Positions 1-8,973 of a DNA stretch of 64,000 nucleotides are shown one piece after another. This DNA is from CAYPTY01 sp964413935 (GTDB taxonomy: Bacteria > Bacteroidota > Rhodothermia > Balneolales > Balneolaceae), in the NCBI GenBank assembly GCA_964413935.1, contig CAYPTY010000015.1:1-64000 (forward strand), given 5' to 3'. The notes under the pieces were generated by a model. The model searched no databases. It had not been told where the DNA came from and saw only the letters and a list, made by a program, of their open reading frames with translations. The translations under genes were made by a program, and so were the position numbers. The stretch's first letter is position 1. The number at the start of each line of letters is the position of its first letter.

Positions 1-46
1 TTTTTTTATTTCAGCCAATAGATTCAATACAATTTGAATTAACAAA

Positions 47-76
47 AAAGCCCCCTCAGTTGCCTGAGCGGGCTTT
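47..76 (-). terminator. Rho-independent terminator after the Asp-box protein gene
   Basis: On the minus strand a GC-rich stem (arms 64-73 and 50-59, one internal mismatch, loop 60-63) is followed by a run of six U (complement of 44-49). It lies 25 bases past the stop codon of the 933-residue protein, as expected for an intrinsic terminator. Confidence 0.8.
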
Positions 77-100
77 GATAGACTTCTGAGAGGTATACTT

Positions 101-2902
101 TTATTTGATCAGCGTCATCATCTTAGACTGATTAATACTTACACCTCTGCCTGAAACGGCCCGCAGATTGTAAATATAAACTCCACTGGCAAGGTTTGAG
201 GCATCGAAAGCAACGGTATGCTCACCTGCACTCATGGATTCAGCATTTATCAATGTTGCTAACAGCCTGCCGTTTACATCAAATACAGAAAGGCTCACCT
301 CACTATACTGAGGAAGTGCAAACTGAATGTTGGTGGATGGGTTGAATGGATTCGGGTAGTTCTGGCTCAGCGCGAATGCTTCCGGTACAGTAGACGCCTC
401 TTCATTCGAAACCGCTCCCTGTGGCACTCCGATAAACATCCCACGACCATGAGTGGCAATCGCAAGTACATCATCCGAATTTCTGAACTCCAGATCCTGT
501 ACGATCGTAAAGGCCACCCCATTCGGAGATTCCCTTACCCACTGTGTATTGCCTCCGTTAATAGCGGTGGTTGAATACAAACCTGTACTGGTTCCTACAA
601 AATATTTGGTTCCAGCACCATCCAGCGGTGCGATAGCCGCCGACCGAACTGAAGGACCTTCACCTAATGGACTCTGGCCGGCCAGGTTTCCTTCAATGCC
701 TGTCCAGTTGAGCCCTCCATCAGAAGAGTAGAAAATACTTTCCACATTATAGTTCGAAACCACGGCAACCACTTCATCCGCATCCTCTGCATTTACAGCA
801 ATATCCTGAATGTAATATCCAGCCTGCAGTCCGGGTATGGATACATCAACCCCCCCATTCGTGGCCACCTGCGCGTTATCCAGTCTGCGCATCACTGGAG
901 CATCATTGAAACTGAATCCGGCAACATAAACCCGGTTAACCGGATTGGACTGACTAACTTCAATTGCACTGACAGAGCGGCCATTAAGGGAAAAGTTAGG
1001 AACCAGTTCCCATCCCTCCGTTACCGCATCACCCTGATATAAGGGGATATCCGTTAGTGTGGTGTTTCGATACAACCGGTCAACGCATGGAAAATACATG
1101 ACATCCTCGTCGTTGTAGTCAATCACATATGGATGTACAAAATCACGCTCTCTCAGATTCGGATCTTCACTGTCAACACAGGCAGAAGGATCAACCCGTG
1201 TCGACACCCCCGAGATATAACCTTCTTCCAGATCACCGAACTCATCATAAAACTTCATAATCACGGTACCATATTGAGTTGAAAGTGCCCCGTAAGAATA
1301 TCGCAAGGCAGCTGTTGAACCATCGCCGGAAGAAACATCAATGGAAGGTGTGCTGACTAAATCTTCTGAAACTCTGAAGAAAGGCGTTCCATTGTCCTGG
1401 GCACCCCCAACAATACGATTATCACCCGCTTCAGGCTGCAGAGATACCGTATAGAATTGCGTCACATTGTATCCATTATTGAGGCTGGTCCAGGTAATAT
1501 TGTCTGCAGTAATATCTTCGGTTACCCCGATACCCCCGTCATGGCCTGAAAATAACCGGTTCGGGTTATTCGGGTCATAAGCCAGTGCATGAATATCCGG
1601 GTGGTGGTTTTCATAGGAAGTCACATTGTTGATGGGTGAGTAACCGCCGATCCATCCGGTTTCGATTGGAGGAGCTGAAACGAAGCCTTCTGTAGAACGG
1701 AATAAATTGGTACCTCCGATAACTACATTGTCGATGTCGTTGGGTTTAACAATCAGCGCAATGTTGTAATTATCCTGCAAATTCATAGTTCCTACTGCTC
1801 CACCGTAATCCGGTATATTTGGAGTAGCAATATCATTCTGAGCTGCATCTGCAGCATTAATATATGCCAAACCTGCTGATCTATCCGCTTGTTGATAGTA
1901 GACATAGAGCAAGTCACTATCAGCAGGATAAACAGAGATAACCGATCGGCTCACACCTGCTGGAAGATTAGCCGGGGTTATATTTTGCCAGCTGTCTCCG
2001 TTATCAGTTGAGCGGTACACGCCAGGTGCTGTATCGGGATTACCCCCGTCATCGGATAAAGTGGCGTACAACACTCCATCAGTTCCAACGCCGACGTCCG
2101 ACCAGGCATGATCATTCAAACCGCCAATCACATTAGACCAGCTTGCACCTCCGTCTGTTGATCTCAGAATGCCAACAAAGGATGTTGCCGCAAAAACTGA
2201 CCCGTTTACCGGGTTTACAATAATTCTGGATACAAAATCATAGTCACTGTCAAACACATTCAGCTGTCCTTTATCTGTAGAGGGGAGAATATTCCAGGTC
2301 TCGCCGTTATCGGTCGATTTATAAATTCCATAGCCATTATATCTTGCTTGTGCTTCATCAGCTGAGCCGGATCCCCGGAATTCACCGGTTGAGTAGTACC
2401 AGGTATTGGTATTACCCGGCCGCGGGTCTTGTGCAACTGAACTAACCATAGGGAACTGGTCGGGACGACTTTTCAGCTGCCAGCTTTGTCCTCCGTCCAC
2501 TGATTTCCAGATGCCACCGGAAACACCACCTGCGATAATTACATCAGAGTTTGTGATATCCAGGGCCAGTGCACGGGTTCGGCCTCCCACATTATTTGGT
2601 CCCACTTCGGTAATATCGAAGTCGAGTACAGCATTCTTAGCTTTGATCTGTTCTACTGTGGGAATATTCTGGGATGCATCAATTTCTTTTTGTCTGATGT
2701 GATCCGGGATTTGACCTGTACTTGGATCACGCAGCATTTTATAGAAATACTGTTCACGGTCTGATGGCCCCCGTTTTTCTTCTTCTTTCTCTTTCTCTAA
2801 TTCAAATGATATGGTTTTTCCAGTATCTGGTTTTACCCTTCCAAATTGAAACAATAACAGGCCTGAAAGTAAAAACAGACCGATAATTTTAATCTTCGAC
2901 AT
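101..2902 (-). CDS. Secreted Asp-box (BNR/sortilin-like) propeller protein with T9SS C-terminal domain
   Basis: This 933-residue protein begins with a hydrophobic signal segment (about residues 5-22). The body carries at least five Asp-box motifs of the form SxDxGxxW (KSVDGGQSW, KSTDNGETW, RSTDGGASW, RSTDNGDSW, YSSDGGLNW), typical of BNR/VPS10-like beta-propellers. The last 90 residues start with NYPNPFNPSTNIQFALP and end in a beta-rich tail finishing KMMTLIK, which is a T9SS type A sorting domain, so export to the surface or medium is likely. Asp boxes occur in sialidases and in many non-enzymatic propellers, and no sialidase active-site set is evident, so no substrate is assigned. It follows a small lipoprotein gene by 16 bases and is probably co-transcribed with it. 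Confidence 0.85.
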   Translation of the reverse strand: MSKIKIIGLFLLSGLLLFQFGRVKPDTGKTISFELEKEKEEEKRGPSDREQYFYKMLRDPSTGQIPDHIRQKEIDASQNIPTVEQIKAKNAVLDFDITEVGPNNVGGRTRALALDITNSDVIIAGGVSGGIWKSVDGGQSWQLKSRPDQFPMVSSVAQDPRPGNTNTWYYSTGEFRGSGSADEAQARYNGYGIYKSTDNGETWNILPSTDKGQLNVFDSDYDFVSRIIVNPVNGSVFAATSFVGILRSTDGGASWSNVIGGLNDHAWSDVGVGTDGVLYATLSDDGGNPDTAPGVYRSTDNGDSWQNITPANLPAGVSRSVISVYPADSDLLYVYYQQADRSAGLAYINAADAAQNDIATPNIPDYGGAVGTMNLQDNYNIALIVKPNDIDNVVIGGTNLFRSTEGFVSAPPIETGWIGGYSPINNVTSYENHHPDIHALAYDPNNPNRLFSGHDGGIGVTEDITADNITWTSLNNGYNVTQFYTVSLQPEAGDNRIVGGAQDNGTPFFRVSEDLVSTPSIDVSSGDGSTAALRYSYGALSTQYGTVIMKFYDEFGDLEEGYISGVSTRVDPSACVDSEDPNLRERDFVHPYVIDYNDEDVMYFPCVDRLYRNTTLTDIPLYQGDAVTEGWELVPNFSLNGRSVSAIEVSQSNPVNRVYVAGFSFNDAPVMRRLDNAQVATNGGVDVSIPGLQAGYYIQDIAVNAEDADEVVAVVSNYNVESIFYSSDGGLNWTGIEGNLAGQSPLGEGPSVRSAAIAPLDGAGTKYFVGTSTGLYSTTAINGGNTQWVRESPNGVAFTIVQDLEFRNSDDVLAIATHGRGMFIGVPQGAVSNEEASTVPEAFALSQNYPNPFNPSTNIQFALPQYSEVSLSVFDVNGRLLATLINAESMSAGEHTVAFDASNLASGVYIYNLRAVSGRGVSINQSKMMTLIK

Positions 2903-2918
2903 TATCTTGTAATCCTAG

Positions 2919-3326
2919 TTAGTTAATTGAATGTAGTTTCCAGTTCATGTTTGTCTCTTCACCTTCATCCATGCGGCGTGGAGTGTGCACTAAGGTGACC
3001 GAAAGGGTGTCATTGACGCTTGCGTTGGCTATTTCTTCCATGTTGAGCTGTTCGCCGTTCAAGAGTAGCTTCAGAACGGTTCCATCGGGAACACCCGGTG
3101 CTCTCTGACCTCTGCCTAAAAGCTCAAGAACCTTAATATCCATATAAGCGGCTTCTGCTTGCAGATCCATGTCGGTTACAGTAACCCTTACATTTATTCC
3201 TTCAGCAGGAAAACGGTCATAGTTTACCGCAACCTCATCCTGTTTATTCTCGCTGTCTTCCGATTTCTTTTCCTGACAGGAAGAAACAACAAGACATACC
3301 ATGAGCAAGCTCATAATTTTCTTCAT
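2919..3326 (-). CDS. Small putative lipoprotein
   Basis: A 135-residue protein with a short signal peptide and lipobox (VVSSC, Cys near residue 17), followed by a charged, disordered linker rich in Glu, Lys and Asp. The mature part (about 35-135) alternates hydrophobic and polar residues like a small beta-sandwich and contains the phrase GTVLKLLLNGEQLNMEEI. The family is not recognised. It is the first gene of a likely two-gene unit with the secreted Asp-box protein 16 bases downstream, so it may act with it at the cell envelope. Confidence 0.75.
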   Translation of the reverse strand: MKKIMSLLMVCLVVSSCQEKKSEDSENKQDEVAVNYDRFPAEGINVRVTVTDMDLQAEAAYMDIKVLELLGRGQRAPGVPDGTVLKLLLNGEQLNMEEIANASVNDTLSVTLVHTPRRMDEGEETNMNWKLHSIN

Positions 3327-3543
3327 ACCCTAAATCTCCGTGTAGTTATAATTTCCCTGAAGTACGCTAATTCAGATTAAATTTCAAATTACCAAAACCA
3401 GTGCTGCTGCAGATTACCAAATCATTAGTTCTGTTTTCTATGGATTTAACCTTTTTCCATACCCACTTTTCCTGCAAAATTCGTACACTCCATGAGGGAT
3501 TTTTTCCCATCATTCTCATAAATAATATCAAAGGGGACATGTC

Positions 3544-5712
3544 ATGAGAGCATTATGTATACTTTCAATCTTAGCCACCATCCTGATGACTACCGCCTGC
3601 CAGCCGGCCCAACTAAGCGACGAAGATATTGAAGCACAAATTGAGGAAACACTGCAGGAACTCACCCCGGAAGAAAAAGTGCGCATGATCCACGCCAGCT
3701 CTTCCTTTACCTCCGGGGGTGTTGAGCGGCTGGGCATCCCTGAACTGGTGATGAGCGACGGTCCCCATGGCGTACGCCACGAACACGGCCGCGACTGGAC
3801 GCCCGATGAAGATGCCAACGACGCCAATACCTACCTGCCCGTCGGAACCGCCCTGGCCGCCACCTGGAATCCGGATCTGGGTTACGCATTCGGACAAGTA
3901 CTGGGAAGAGAAGCTGCGTATCGGGGCAAAGATATCATTCTGGGACCGGGCTTTAACATTATCCGCGATCCCCTGAACGGACGAAATTTTGAATACATGA
4001 CCGAAGATCCCTATCTGAATGCCCAAATGGCCGTTCAGTCCATTAAGGGAATTCAGGAACAGGGCATCGCCGCCTGCGCCAAACATTATATCGCCAACTC
4101 ACTCGAATACGAAAGGGATATGGTGGATGTACAGATGAGCGAGCGCGCCCTTCGTGAAATTTACCTGCCGGCCTTCAAAGCCGCCGTGCAGGAAGCAGGC
4201 GTTCATACCATCATGAGCGCCTACAATAAGCTGCGGGGCGAGTACTGCTCCCACAGCGCCTACCTGCTGGATGAGATCCTGAGAGGTGAATACGGCTACA
4301 AAGGCCTGGTAGTGAGCGACTGGAATGCCGTAAAATCGACCATGGGCGCCATTGATGTGGGACTGGATATCGAAATGGGAACCGACCTGCAGCATATGCG
4401 TGAGGGGCGGGAACCGGATTACAACGACTACCATCTGGGCGATACCCTCCTCACCCTGCTGAATGAAGGCAAAGTGGAAGAGGTGCACGTCGATAATAAA
4501 GTGCGCAACATCCTTCGGGTGATGCACAAAATTCACAAATTTGACGGGCAGCGTCCTGAAGGAGCCTTCAATACGCCTCAACATCAGCAGGTGGCCCGTA
4601 AAGTAGCCGACGAAGCACTGGTGCTCCTTAAGAATGACGGCGTTCTCCCCATGCAGCAATCCGGTTTGTCCAAACTGGCTGTGGTTGGCGCACATACTGT
4701 TGCCAAACATTCTGAGGGCGGAGGCAGCTCACAGGTCAAGGCTCTCTATGAAGTGACTCCAATGGAAGGCCTCCAAAACCTACTGGGTGAAAGCACTGAA
4801 ATCCTCTTTGCGGAGGGATTTGAAGTAGCCCGCGATACCGAAGCAACGGATGAACAAATCGCCGAGGCCGTGGACAAAGTGAAAGAAGCAGATGCAGCCA
4901 TTTATTTTGGCGGCTGGACCCATGGTTATTCCAAAGACTGGGGCGATGCCGCCTTCGACTGGGAATCGGCCGATAAAAGCAGCCTGGAACTGCCCTTCGG
5001 ACAAAATAAGCTGATTAATGCCGTACTGGATGCCAATCCAAATACCGTGATTGTTCTTTTTGGCGGCGGGCCAATGGATATGGAACAATGGGGCGATAAA
5101 GCCAAAGGCATCCTGCAGGTCTGGTATCCCGGGATGGATGGCGGAAATGCCATTGCCGATGTGCTTTTCGGCAAAGTGAATCCTTCCGGAAAACTTCCGA
5201 TGACCTATCCGAAGAAACTTGAGGACTCCCCAGCCCATGCGCTAGCTTCCTATCCGGATGAAAACCTGATCATTGATCACAAAGAAGATATTTTCGTGGG
5301 TTACCGCTACTTCGATTCCTATGATGTGGAACCCGCCTTTGCTTTCGGGCACGGACTCAGCTACACCGATTTCCGTTTTGCCAATCCGCTGATCAAAAAC
5401 CTGCAGGAAACCGTCACCATCACCATGACACTGCTCAATACCGGTGAGATGGCCGGGGCTGAAGTGGTTCAGGTGTATGTGGAAGATGTGGAATCCCGTC
5501 TCCGCAGGCCCCAAAAAGAGCTGAAAGCCTTTAAAAAAGTATTTCTGGATGCGGGTGAATCAAAACAATTCCAGATCGAACTGGACCGGGACGCTTTCAG
5601 GTATTTCGATGATGAACAAATGGAATGGGTTCTGGAGCCCGGTACCTTCAAATTGCACATCGGCGCCTCCTCACGGGACATCCGCCTGACCGAGGAAGTC
5701 GAAATGTTCTAA
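3544..5712 (+). CDS. Glycoside hydrolase family 3 beta-glucosidase-type lipoprotein
   Basis: A 722-residue GH3 enzyme with a lipobox (TTAC, Cys19), so it is probably anchored in the outer membrane or periplasm. Family signatures run in order: SDGPHGVRHE near residue 76, the KHYIAN segment near 180, and VSDW with the predicted nucleophile Asp259. The (alpha/beta)6 domain and a C-terminal fibronectin III-like domain (about 610-720) follow. GH3 enzymes release glucose or xylose from the non-reducing end of beta-linked oligosaccharides; the exact linkage cannot be read here. The next gene, a GH99-like lipoprotein, starts 28 bases downstream, suggesting a two-gene glycan unit. Two further GH3 genes lie at 31 and 35 kb. 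Confidence 0.9.
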   Translation: MRALCILSILATILMTTACQPAQLSDEDIEAQIEETLQELTPEEKVRMIHASSSFTSGGVERLGIPELVMSDGPHGVRHEHGRDWTPDEDANDANTYLPVGTALAATWNPDLGYAFGQVLGREAAYRGKDIILGPGFNIIRDPLNGRNFEYMTEDPYLNAQMAVQSIKGIQEQGIAACAKHYIANSLEYERDMVDVQMSERALREIYLPAFKAAVQEAGVHTIMSAYNKLRGEYCSHSAYLLDEILRGEYGYKGLVVSDWNAVKSTMGAIDVGLDIEMGTDLQHMREGREPDYNDYHLGDTLLTLLNEGKVEEVHVDNKVRNILRVMHKIHKFDGQRPEGAFNTPQHQQVARKVADEALVLLKNDGVLPMQQSGLSKLAVVGAHTVAKHSEGGGSSQVKALYEVTPMEGLQNLLGESTEILFAEGFEVARDTEATDEQIAEAVDKVKEADAAIYFGGWTHGYSKDWGDAAFDWESADKSSLELPFGQNKLINAVLDANPNTVIVLFGGGPMDMEQWGDKAKGILQVWYPGMDGGNAIADVLFGKVNPSGKLPMTYPKKLEDSPAHALASYPDENLIIDHKEDIFVGYRYFDSYDVEPAFAFGHGLSYTDFRFANPLIKNLQETVTITMTLLNTGEMAGAEVVQVYVEDVESRLRRPQKELKAFKKVFLDAGESKQFQIELDRDAFRYFDDEQMEWVLEPGTFKLHIGASSRDIRLTEEVEMF

Positions 5713-5740
5713 CTATGTACCATCTTATTTATCCACTATC

Positions 5741-7399
5741 ATGAAGCGATCACTTATTTTCAGCACCCTCCTGCTCCTGTTTGTCATCAGCTGCGATGAC
5801 GGAAACACACCGGAGCTCTATGATCTCACCATCGAAGTAAATCCGCAGGAAGGCGGGGAAGTGATCCCCTCCACCGAACTGCGGCTGGTCAAAAATCAGG
5901 AGCTCAGCCTCTTCGCGGTACCCACGGTAGGCTACACCTTTACCGGCTGGACCGGTGCCATGGAATCGGTGGATAACCCCTTGACCCTGACGGTCACCGA
6001 CGATATGGACATCACCGCGAATTTCCAGATCCGCAATTATCCGCTGAATGTGACGGTTGCCGGTAATGGCACGGTGGTTGAGACGGTCATCAATGAGAAA
6101 ACAGATTATGATCATGGCACCATTGTTCGCTTAAATGCAGTGCCGGCAGAAAACTGGGAATTTCTGGAGTGGTCGGGTGATGTGAGCGGTACGGATGATG
6201 TGATCACCATCACGGTTGAGGAAGAAACCAACATCATTGCCACGTTTCGTTTTCAGACCCTGGATCCGGTGGCAGTAAGTAAAACAAACGACACCAGAAT
6301 TTACATGCATTACATGCCATGGTTCACTTCCGGTCCTTTTGATGGCAGCTGGAATATTCACTGGACTATGGATAACCGCAATCCAGAAAATATTGTAAAC
6401 GGAAAGCGGGAAATTGCATCCCATTACTATCCGCTGATTGGACCTTATTCCTCTCAGGATCCTGATCTGGTGGAATACCACCTGCTGCTCATGAAATACA
6501 GCGGTGTGGATGCGGTACTCATCGACTGGTACGGCACCTACGATGTTCTGGATTACCGCGATAATTTCCTCGGATCCAATGCGCTGATTGATCAGATGGA
6601 TGAGGTGGGGCTGGAATTCGGAATCGTATATGAAGACCGAACCACCCCGAATGTGGTTAATGCCGGGCAGGCTTCGAATATCATTGAAGCTGCCACCACC
6701 GATTTTCAGCATATCTTCGATAATTATTACAGCAATAAGCAGTATGTGTATATCAACAATGCTCCGCTAACCCTGCTTTTCACTCCCATCGAAATAGAAA
6801 CCGGGTCGGCCTGGACACAGATTCTGCAGAACGCTCCCGCAGATCCTCTGCTGCTCTCGATCTGGGGAGAAAGCGGAGACCTTGGAGCCGAGGGTGACGG
6901 GGAATATTCCTGGGTGTTTAATGGCAGTAACAATCATGCCCAGCTGCTCATGAACTTTTACAATAACCTGAATGCACGGCCATTCAGTATCGGATCTGCT
7001 TACCCCGGTTTTGTTGATTTCTATGAGGAAGGCGGATTCGGAAATATCATCGGCTGGGAAATTGCCCATAACGGAACCCAGACCCTTGAGAATACCTTGA
7101 GTCTGGCCACGCAGTATAATCTGGATCATCTGCAGCTGGTAACCTGGAACGACTTCGGGGAGGGGACCATGATGGAGCCTACTGAGGAATTCGGTTATGA
7201 TTTCCTCACTACCCTTCAGGATTTCACCGGGGTTTCCTATACCCAAACCGAGCTGGAACTGATTTACAATCTGTATCAGCTTCGGAAGCAACATGCCGGA
7301 GACCCGCAGATACAGGATCAGCTGAATCAGGCTTTCAACTATCTGGTTTCATTGCAGGTGGATGAAGCAGCCGAGATTATTAATGGGCTTATGGATTGA
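5741..7399 (+). CDS. GH99/GH71-like glycoside hydrolase lipoprotein with two InlB-type B-repeats
   Basis: The 552-residue protein has a lipobox (VISC, Cys18). Two tandem divergent InlB B-repeat domains follow (about 25-95 and 96-170), each with the FTGWTG or FLEWSG core and a DxTANF or TNIIATF end; these usually work as adhesive spacers. From about residue 185 the sequence matches the GH99-like group: IYMHYMPWF at the start of the barrel, AVLIDWYG in the middle, and TWNDFGEGTMMEP near the C-terminus, where the family usually has TWNEWGEGT. GH99 members are endo-acting alpha-mannosidases, but the wider GH99-like group has diverse targets, so the substrate is open. It probably acts with the GH3 gene just upstream. 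Confidence 0.8.
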   Translation: MKRSLIFSTLLLLFVISCDDGNTPELYDLTIEVNPQEGGEVIPSTELRLVKNQELSLFAVPTVGYTFTGWTGAMESVDNPLTLTVTDDMDITANFQIRNYPLNVTVAGNGTVVETVINEKTDYDHGTIVRLNAVPAENWEFLEWSGDVSGTDDVITITVEEETNIIATFRFQTLDPVAVSKTNDTRIYMHYMPWFTSGPFDGSWNIHWTMDNRNPENIVNGKREIASHYYPLIGPYSSQDPDLVEYHLLLMKYSGVDAVLIDWYGTYDVLDYRDNFLGSNALIDQMDEVGLEFGIVYEDRTTPNVVNAGQASNIIEAATTDFQHIFDNYYSNKQYVYINNAPLTLLFTPIEIETGSAWTQILQNAPADPLLLSIWGESGDLGAEGDGEYSWVFNGSNNHAQLLMNFYNNLNARPFSIGSAYPGFVDFYEEGGFGNIIGWEIAHNGTQTLENTLSLATQYNLDHLQLVTWNDFGEGTMMEPTEEFGYDFLTTLQDFTGVSYTQTELELIYNLYQLRKQHAGDPQIQDQLNQAFNYLVSLQVDEAAEIINGLMD

Positions 7400-7440
7400 G
7401 ATGTGGGACATGAGACGTGGGATATGGGGCATGGGACTCT
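7400..7440 (+). repeat. G/T-rich degenerate repeat, left copy
   Basis: A low-complexity block built from shuffled units such as GTGGGACATGAGA and GTGGGATATGG, ending in GACTCT. A second block of the same make-up and orientation lies at 7971-8018, so the pair brackets the broken DUF5996 gene. It has no coding appearance of its own. Confidence 0.65.
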
Positions 7441-7496
7441 GCTACTCTGTAACTTTTTAGCTCTGCAACTTCATCCCCTAAACAAATATCCAGATC

Positions 7497-7968
7497 ATGA
7501 GCACCATCATCCAAGGTTGTAAATCCGCCTGGCCGGAACTGAATTATCAGAACTGACATCAAACCCTGAAAGCCATTCATCAGTGGACCCAGATCGTGGG
7601 GAAAGTGCACCTGAAGGCAATGCCCTGGCAGAATCATTCCTGGCATACCACGCTCTATGTGACCGCCCGCGGATTGAGCACCGGCAGTATGCCTTATTCG
7701 GATGGCATCTTCGATATCGAATTCGATTTCACATCCCATGAGCTCATCATCCATACCACTTTCAATGATGCCCGCCGTTTTTCGCTGAAAGAACTGACTG
7801 TGGCCGGGTTCTATGAAAAGCTGTTCCGTGAACTGCGAGCATTAAAGATCGATGTGAGCATTTATCCCCGGCCCAATGAGCTGAAGGATACTGATGGATT
7901 TCCTACAGACAACCTATGCGGCCGCCGCCGACACAGCAAACTGGGATCGTGAACGCCTGGAGAAGTAG
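7497..7968 (+). pseudogene. DUF5996 family pseudogene (in-frame stop plus internal deletion)
   Basis: From an ATG at 7497 the frame reads a DUF5996-like start (the segment AWPELNYQN), meets TGA at 7554-7556, then continues in the same frame with HQTLKAIHQWTQIVGKVHL, PWQNHSWHTTLYVTARGL, FDIEFDFTSHELII and a segment ending IDVSIYPRPNEL. This is the N-terminal third of the family. From about 7891 the sequence jumps to a +1 frame reading DFLQTTYAAAADTANWDRER and stops at 7966-7968, which matches my recollection of the family C-terminus. The middle, about half of a normal roughly 300-residue protein, is therefore missing and the junction is frameshifted. DUF5996 has no established function. G/T-rich repeats lie on both sides. 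Confidence 0.8.
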
Positions 7969-7970
7969 GG

Positions 7971-8018
7971 GATTGGGGATATGGGATGTGAGACGTGGGA
8001 CATGAGATATGAGACTCT
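7971..8018 (+). repeat. G/T-rich degenerate repeat, right copy
   Basis: Same composition and direction as the block at 7400-7440, with GGGATATGGGATGTGAGAC and GTGGGACATGAGA units and the same GACTCT ending. It starts directly after the pseudogene stop codon. Confidence 0.65.
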
Positions 8019-8054
8019 ATATCTCAGTCACACAGTCACTCATTTAACCCAGCC

Positions 8055-8873
8055 CTATCTCACCATATCAATCAGGGTTGCGAAATAAACCATACGCATA
8101 TCACGGGTTTGTAGTCCGGCCTGTATAAGTGCGCTCTGGGTATTGAAAGTGAGATCATCGCTTTCCTCGATTTCCTCATAATCAAAAACCTGCTCCCAGC
8201 TTTCGAACATATTCACGGTAATGTGGCTCATATAGGCATCACTACCGATGGGATTGATCACCTTCAGTAATCCCCAGTTGGCCATGTAGCCCTCATCCAC
8301 ATTTTCCTGATGCAGCGGCTGGAAAATCTGCTTTTCCGCCTCCTCATAGGCCTCATATTTATCCAGGTCCACCTTCATCATGTCGATGGAGGCAATGTTT
8401 CCGATTTTCATTTCATAGGCAGACTCTGTACTGGCAATCTGCTCCAGGTAAACGCGGGCAGCCAGATCACGAGAGGCATTAGCCGCATCCAGATTGGCCT
8501 GCAACTCTTCTGCACTCATGTCGGGATATGCTTTTTCTATGGTACCAGCCAGTTCAGAACGGCTCATCATTTTAACCGGGTCATCATACAATGTAACAGT
8601 CAGGTACTGATAACCCTGCTGTTCGCCACCGGGCTGAAGCGACCATAAATCCCATCCGATGATCTGCCCCTGCTTTACTCTTTCTTCGTGAATTTTTTTC
8701 CAGAAACGCTCCGTTTCCTCATAAGCCTCTTCCTGTTCATTGTCTACCACCATAAACTCAAATACCAGGAAAAGTGATTCATCCCCATTTGCCTGAGCCT
8801 GAACCTTGACCATTCCAAAAAACATCAGGAACAGTACCATTGCGGAAATACACTTCAACCACTGTTTACTCAT
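8055..8873 (-). CDS. Secreted protein of unknown function with two repeated alpha/beta units
   Basis: A 272-residue protein with a clear signal peptide (cleavage likely after VQAQA, about residue 28). Two similar halves can be aligned. One is near residues 33-105: a beta strand, a helix with YEETERFWKKIHEERVKQG, a strand with WDLW, then LTVTLYDD. The other is near 165-250: a helix with YEEAEKQIFQPLHQENVDEG, a strand with NWGLL, then ITVNMFES. The beta-alpha-beta pattern resembles a duplicated ferredoxin-like (dimeric alpha/beta barrel) fold. No catalytic residues are recognisable. It is a single gene; upstream on the minus strand is the PP2C phosphatase gene, about 100 bases away. Export to the periplasm is the only firm statement. 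Confidence 0.7.
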   Translation of the reverse strand: MSKQWLKCISAMVLFLMFFGMVKVQAQANGDESLFLVFEFMVVDNEQEEAYEETERFWKKIHEERVKQGQIIGWDLWSLQPGGEQQGYQYLTVTLYDDPVKMMSRSELAGTIEKAYPDMSAEELQANLDAANASRDLAARVYLEQIASTESAYEMKIGNIASIDMMKVDLDKYEAYEEAEKQIFQPLHQENVDEGYMANWGLLKVINPIGSDAYMSHITVNMFESWEQVFDYEEIEESDDLTFNTQSALIQAGLQTRDMRMVYFATLIDMVR

Positions 8874-8973
8874 AGTCTATCCTCCCTTTTGTTTAACACA
8901 CCTATAGTATTAAATACAAATATAGTTCGGAGATATGAAGAAGTAATTAAGGAGGTCGTACAATTGAGTAGTT

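Noticed and set aside
101..2902. Sialidase assignment for the Asp-box protein
   Set aside because: Asp boxes are present, but the arginine triad and Tyr/Glu pair of sialidases could not be placed; a non-enzymatic propeller is as likely.
3613..4086. 157-residue open frame on the minus strand opposite the first GH3 gene
   Set aside because: Shadow of a strongly coding GH3 gene with conserved motifs on the plus strand; no ribosome binding site or recognisable domain.
7389..7754. 121-residue minus-strand open frame over the DUF5996 remnant
   Set aside because: The plus strand shows clear family homology; the opposite frame is antisense to it and to the G/T-rich repeat.
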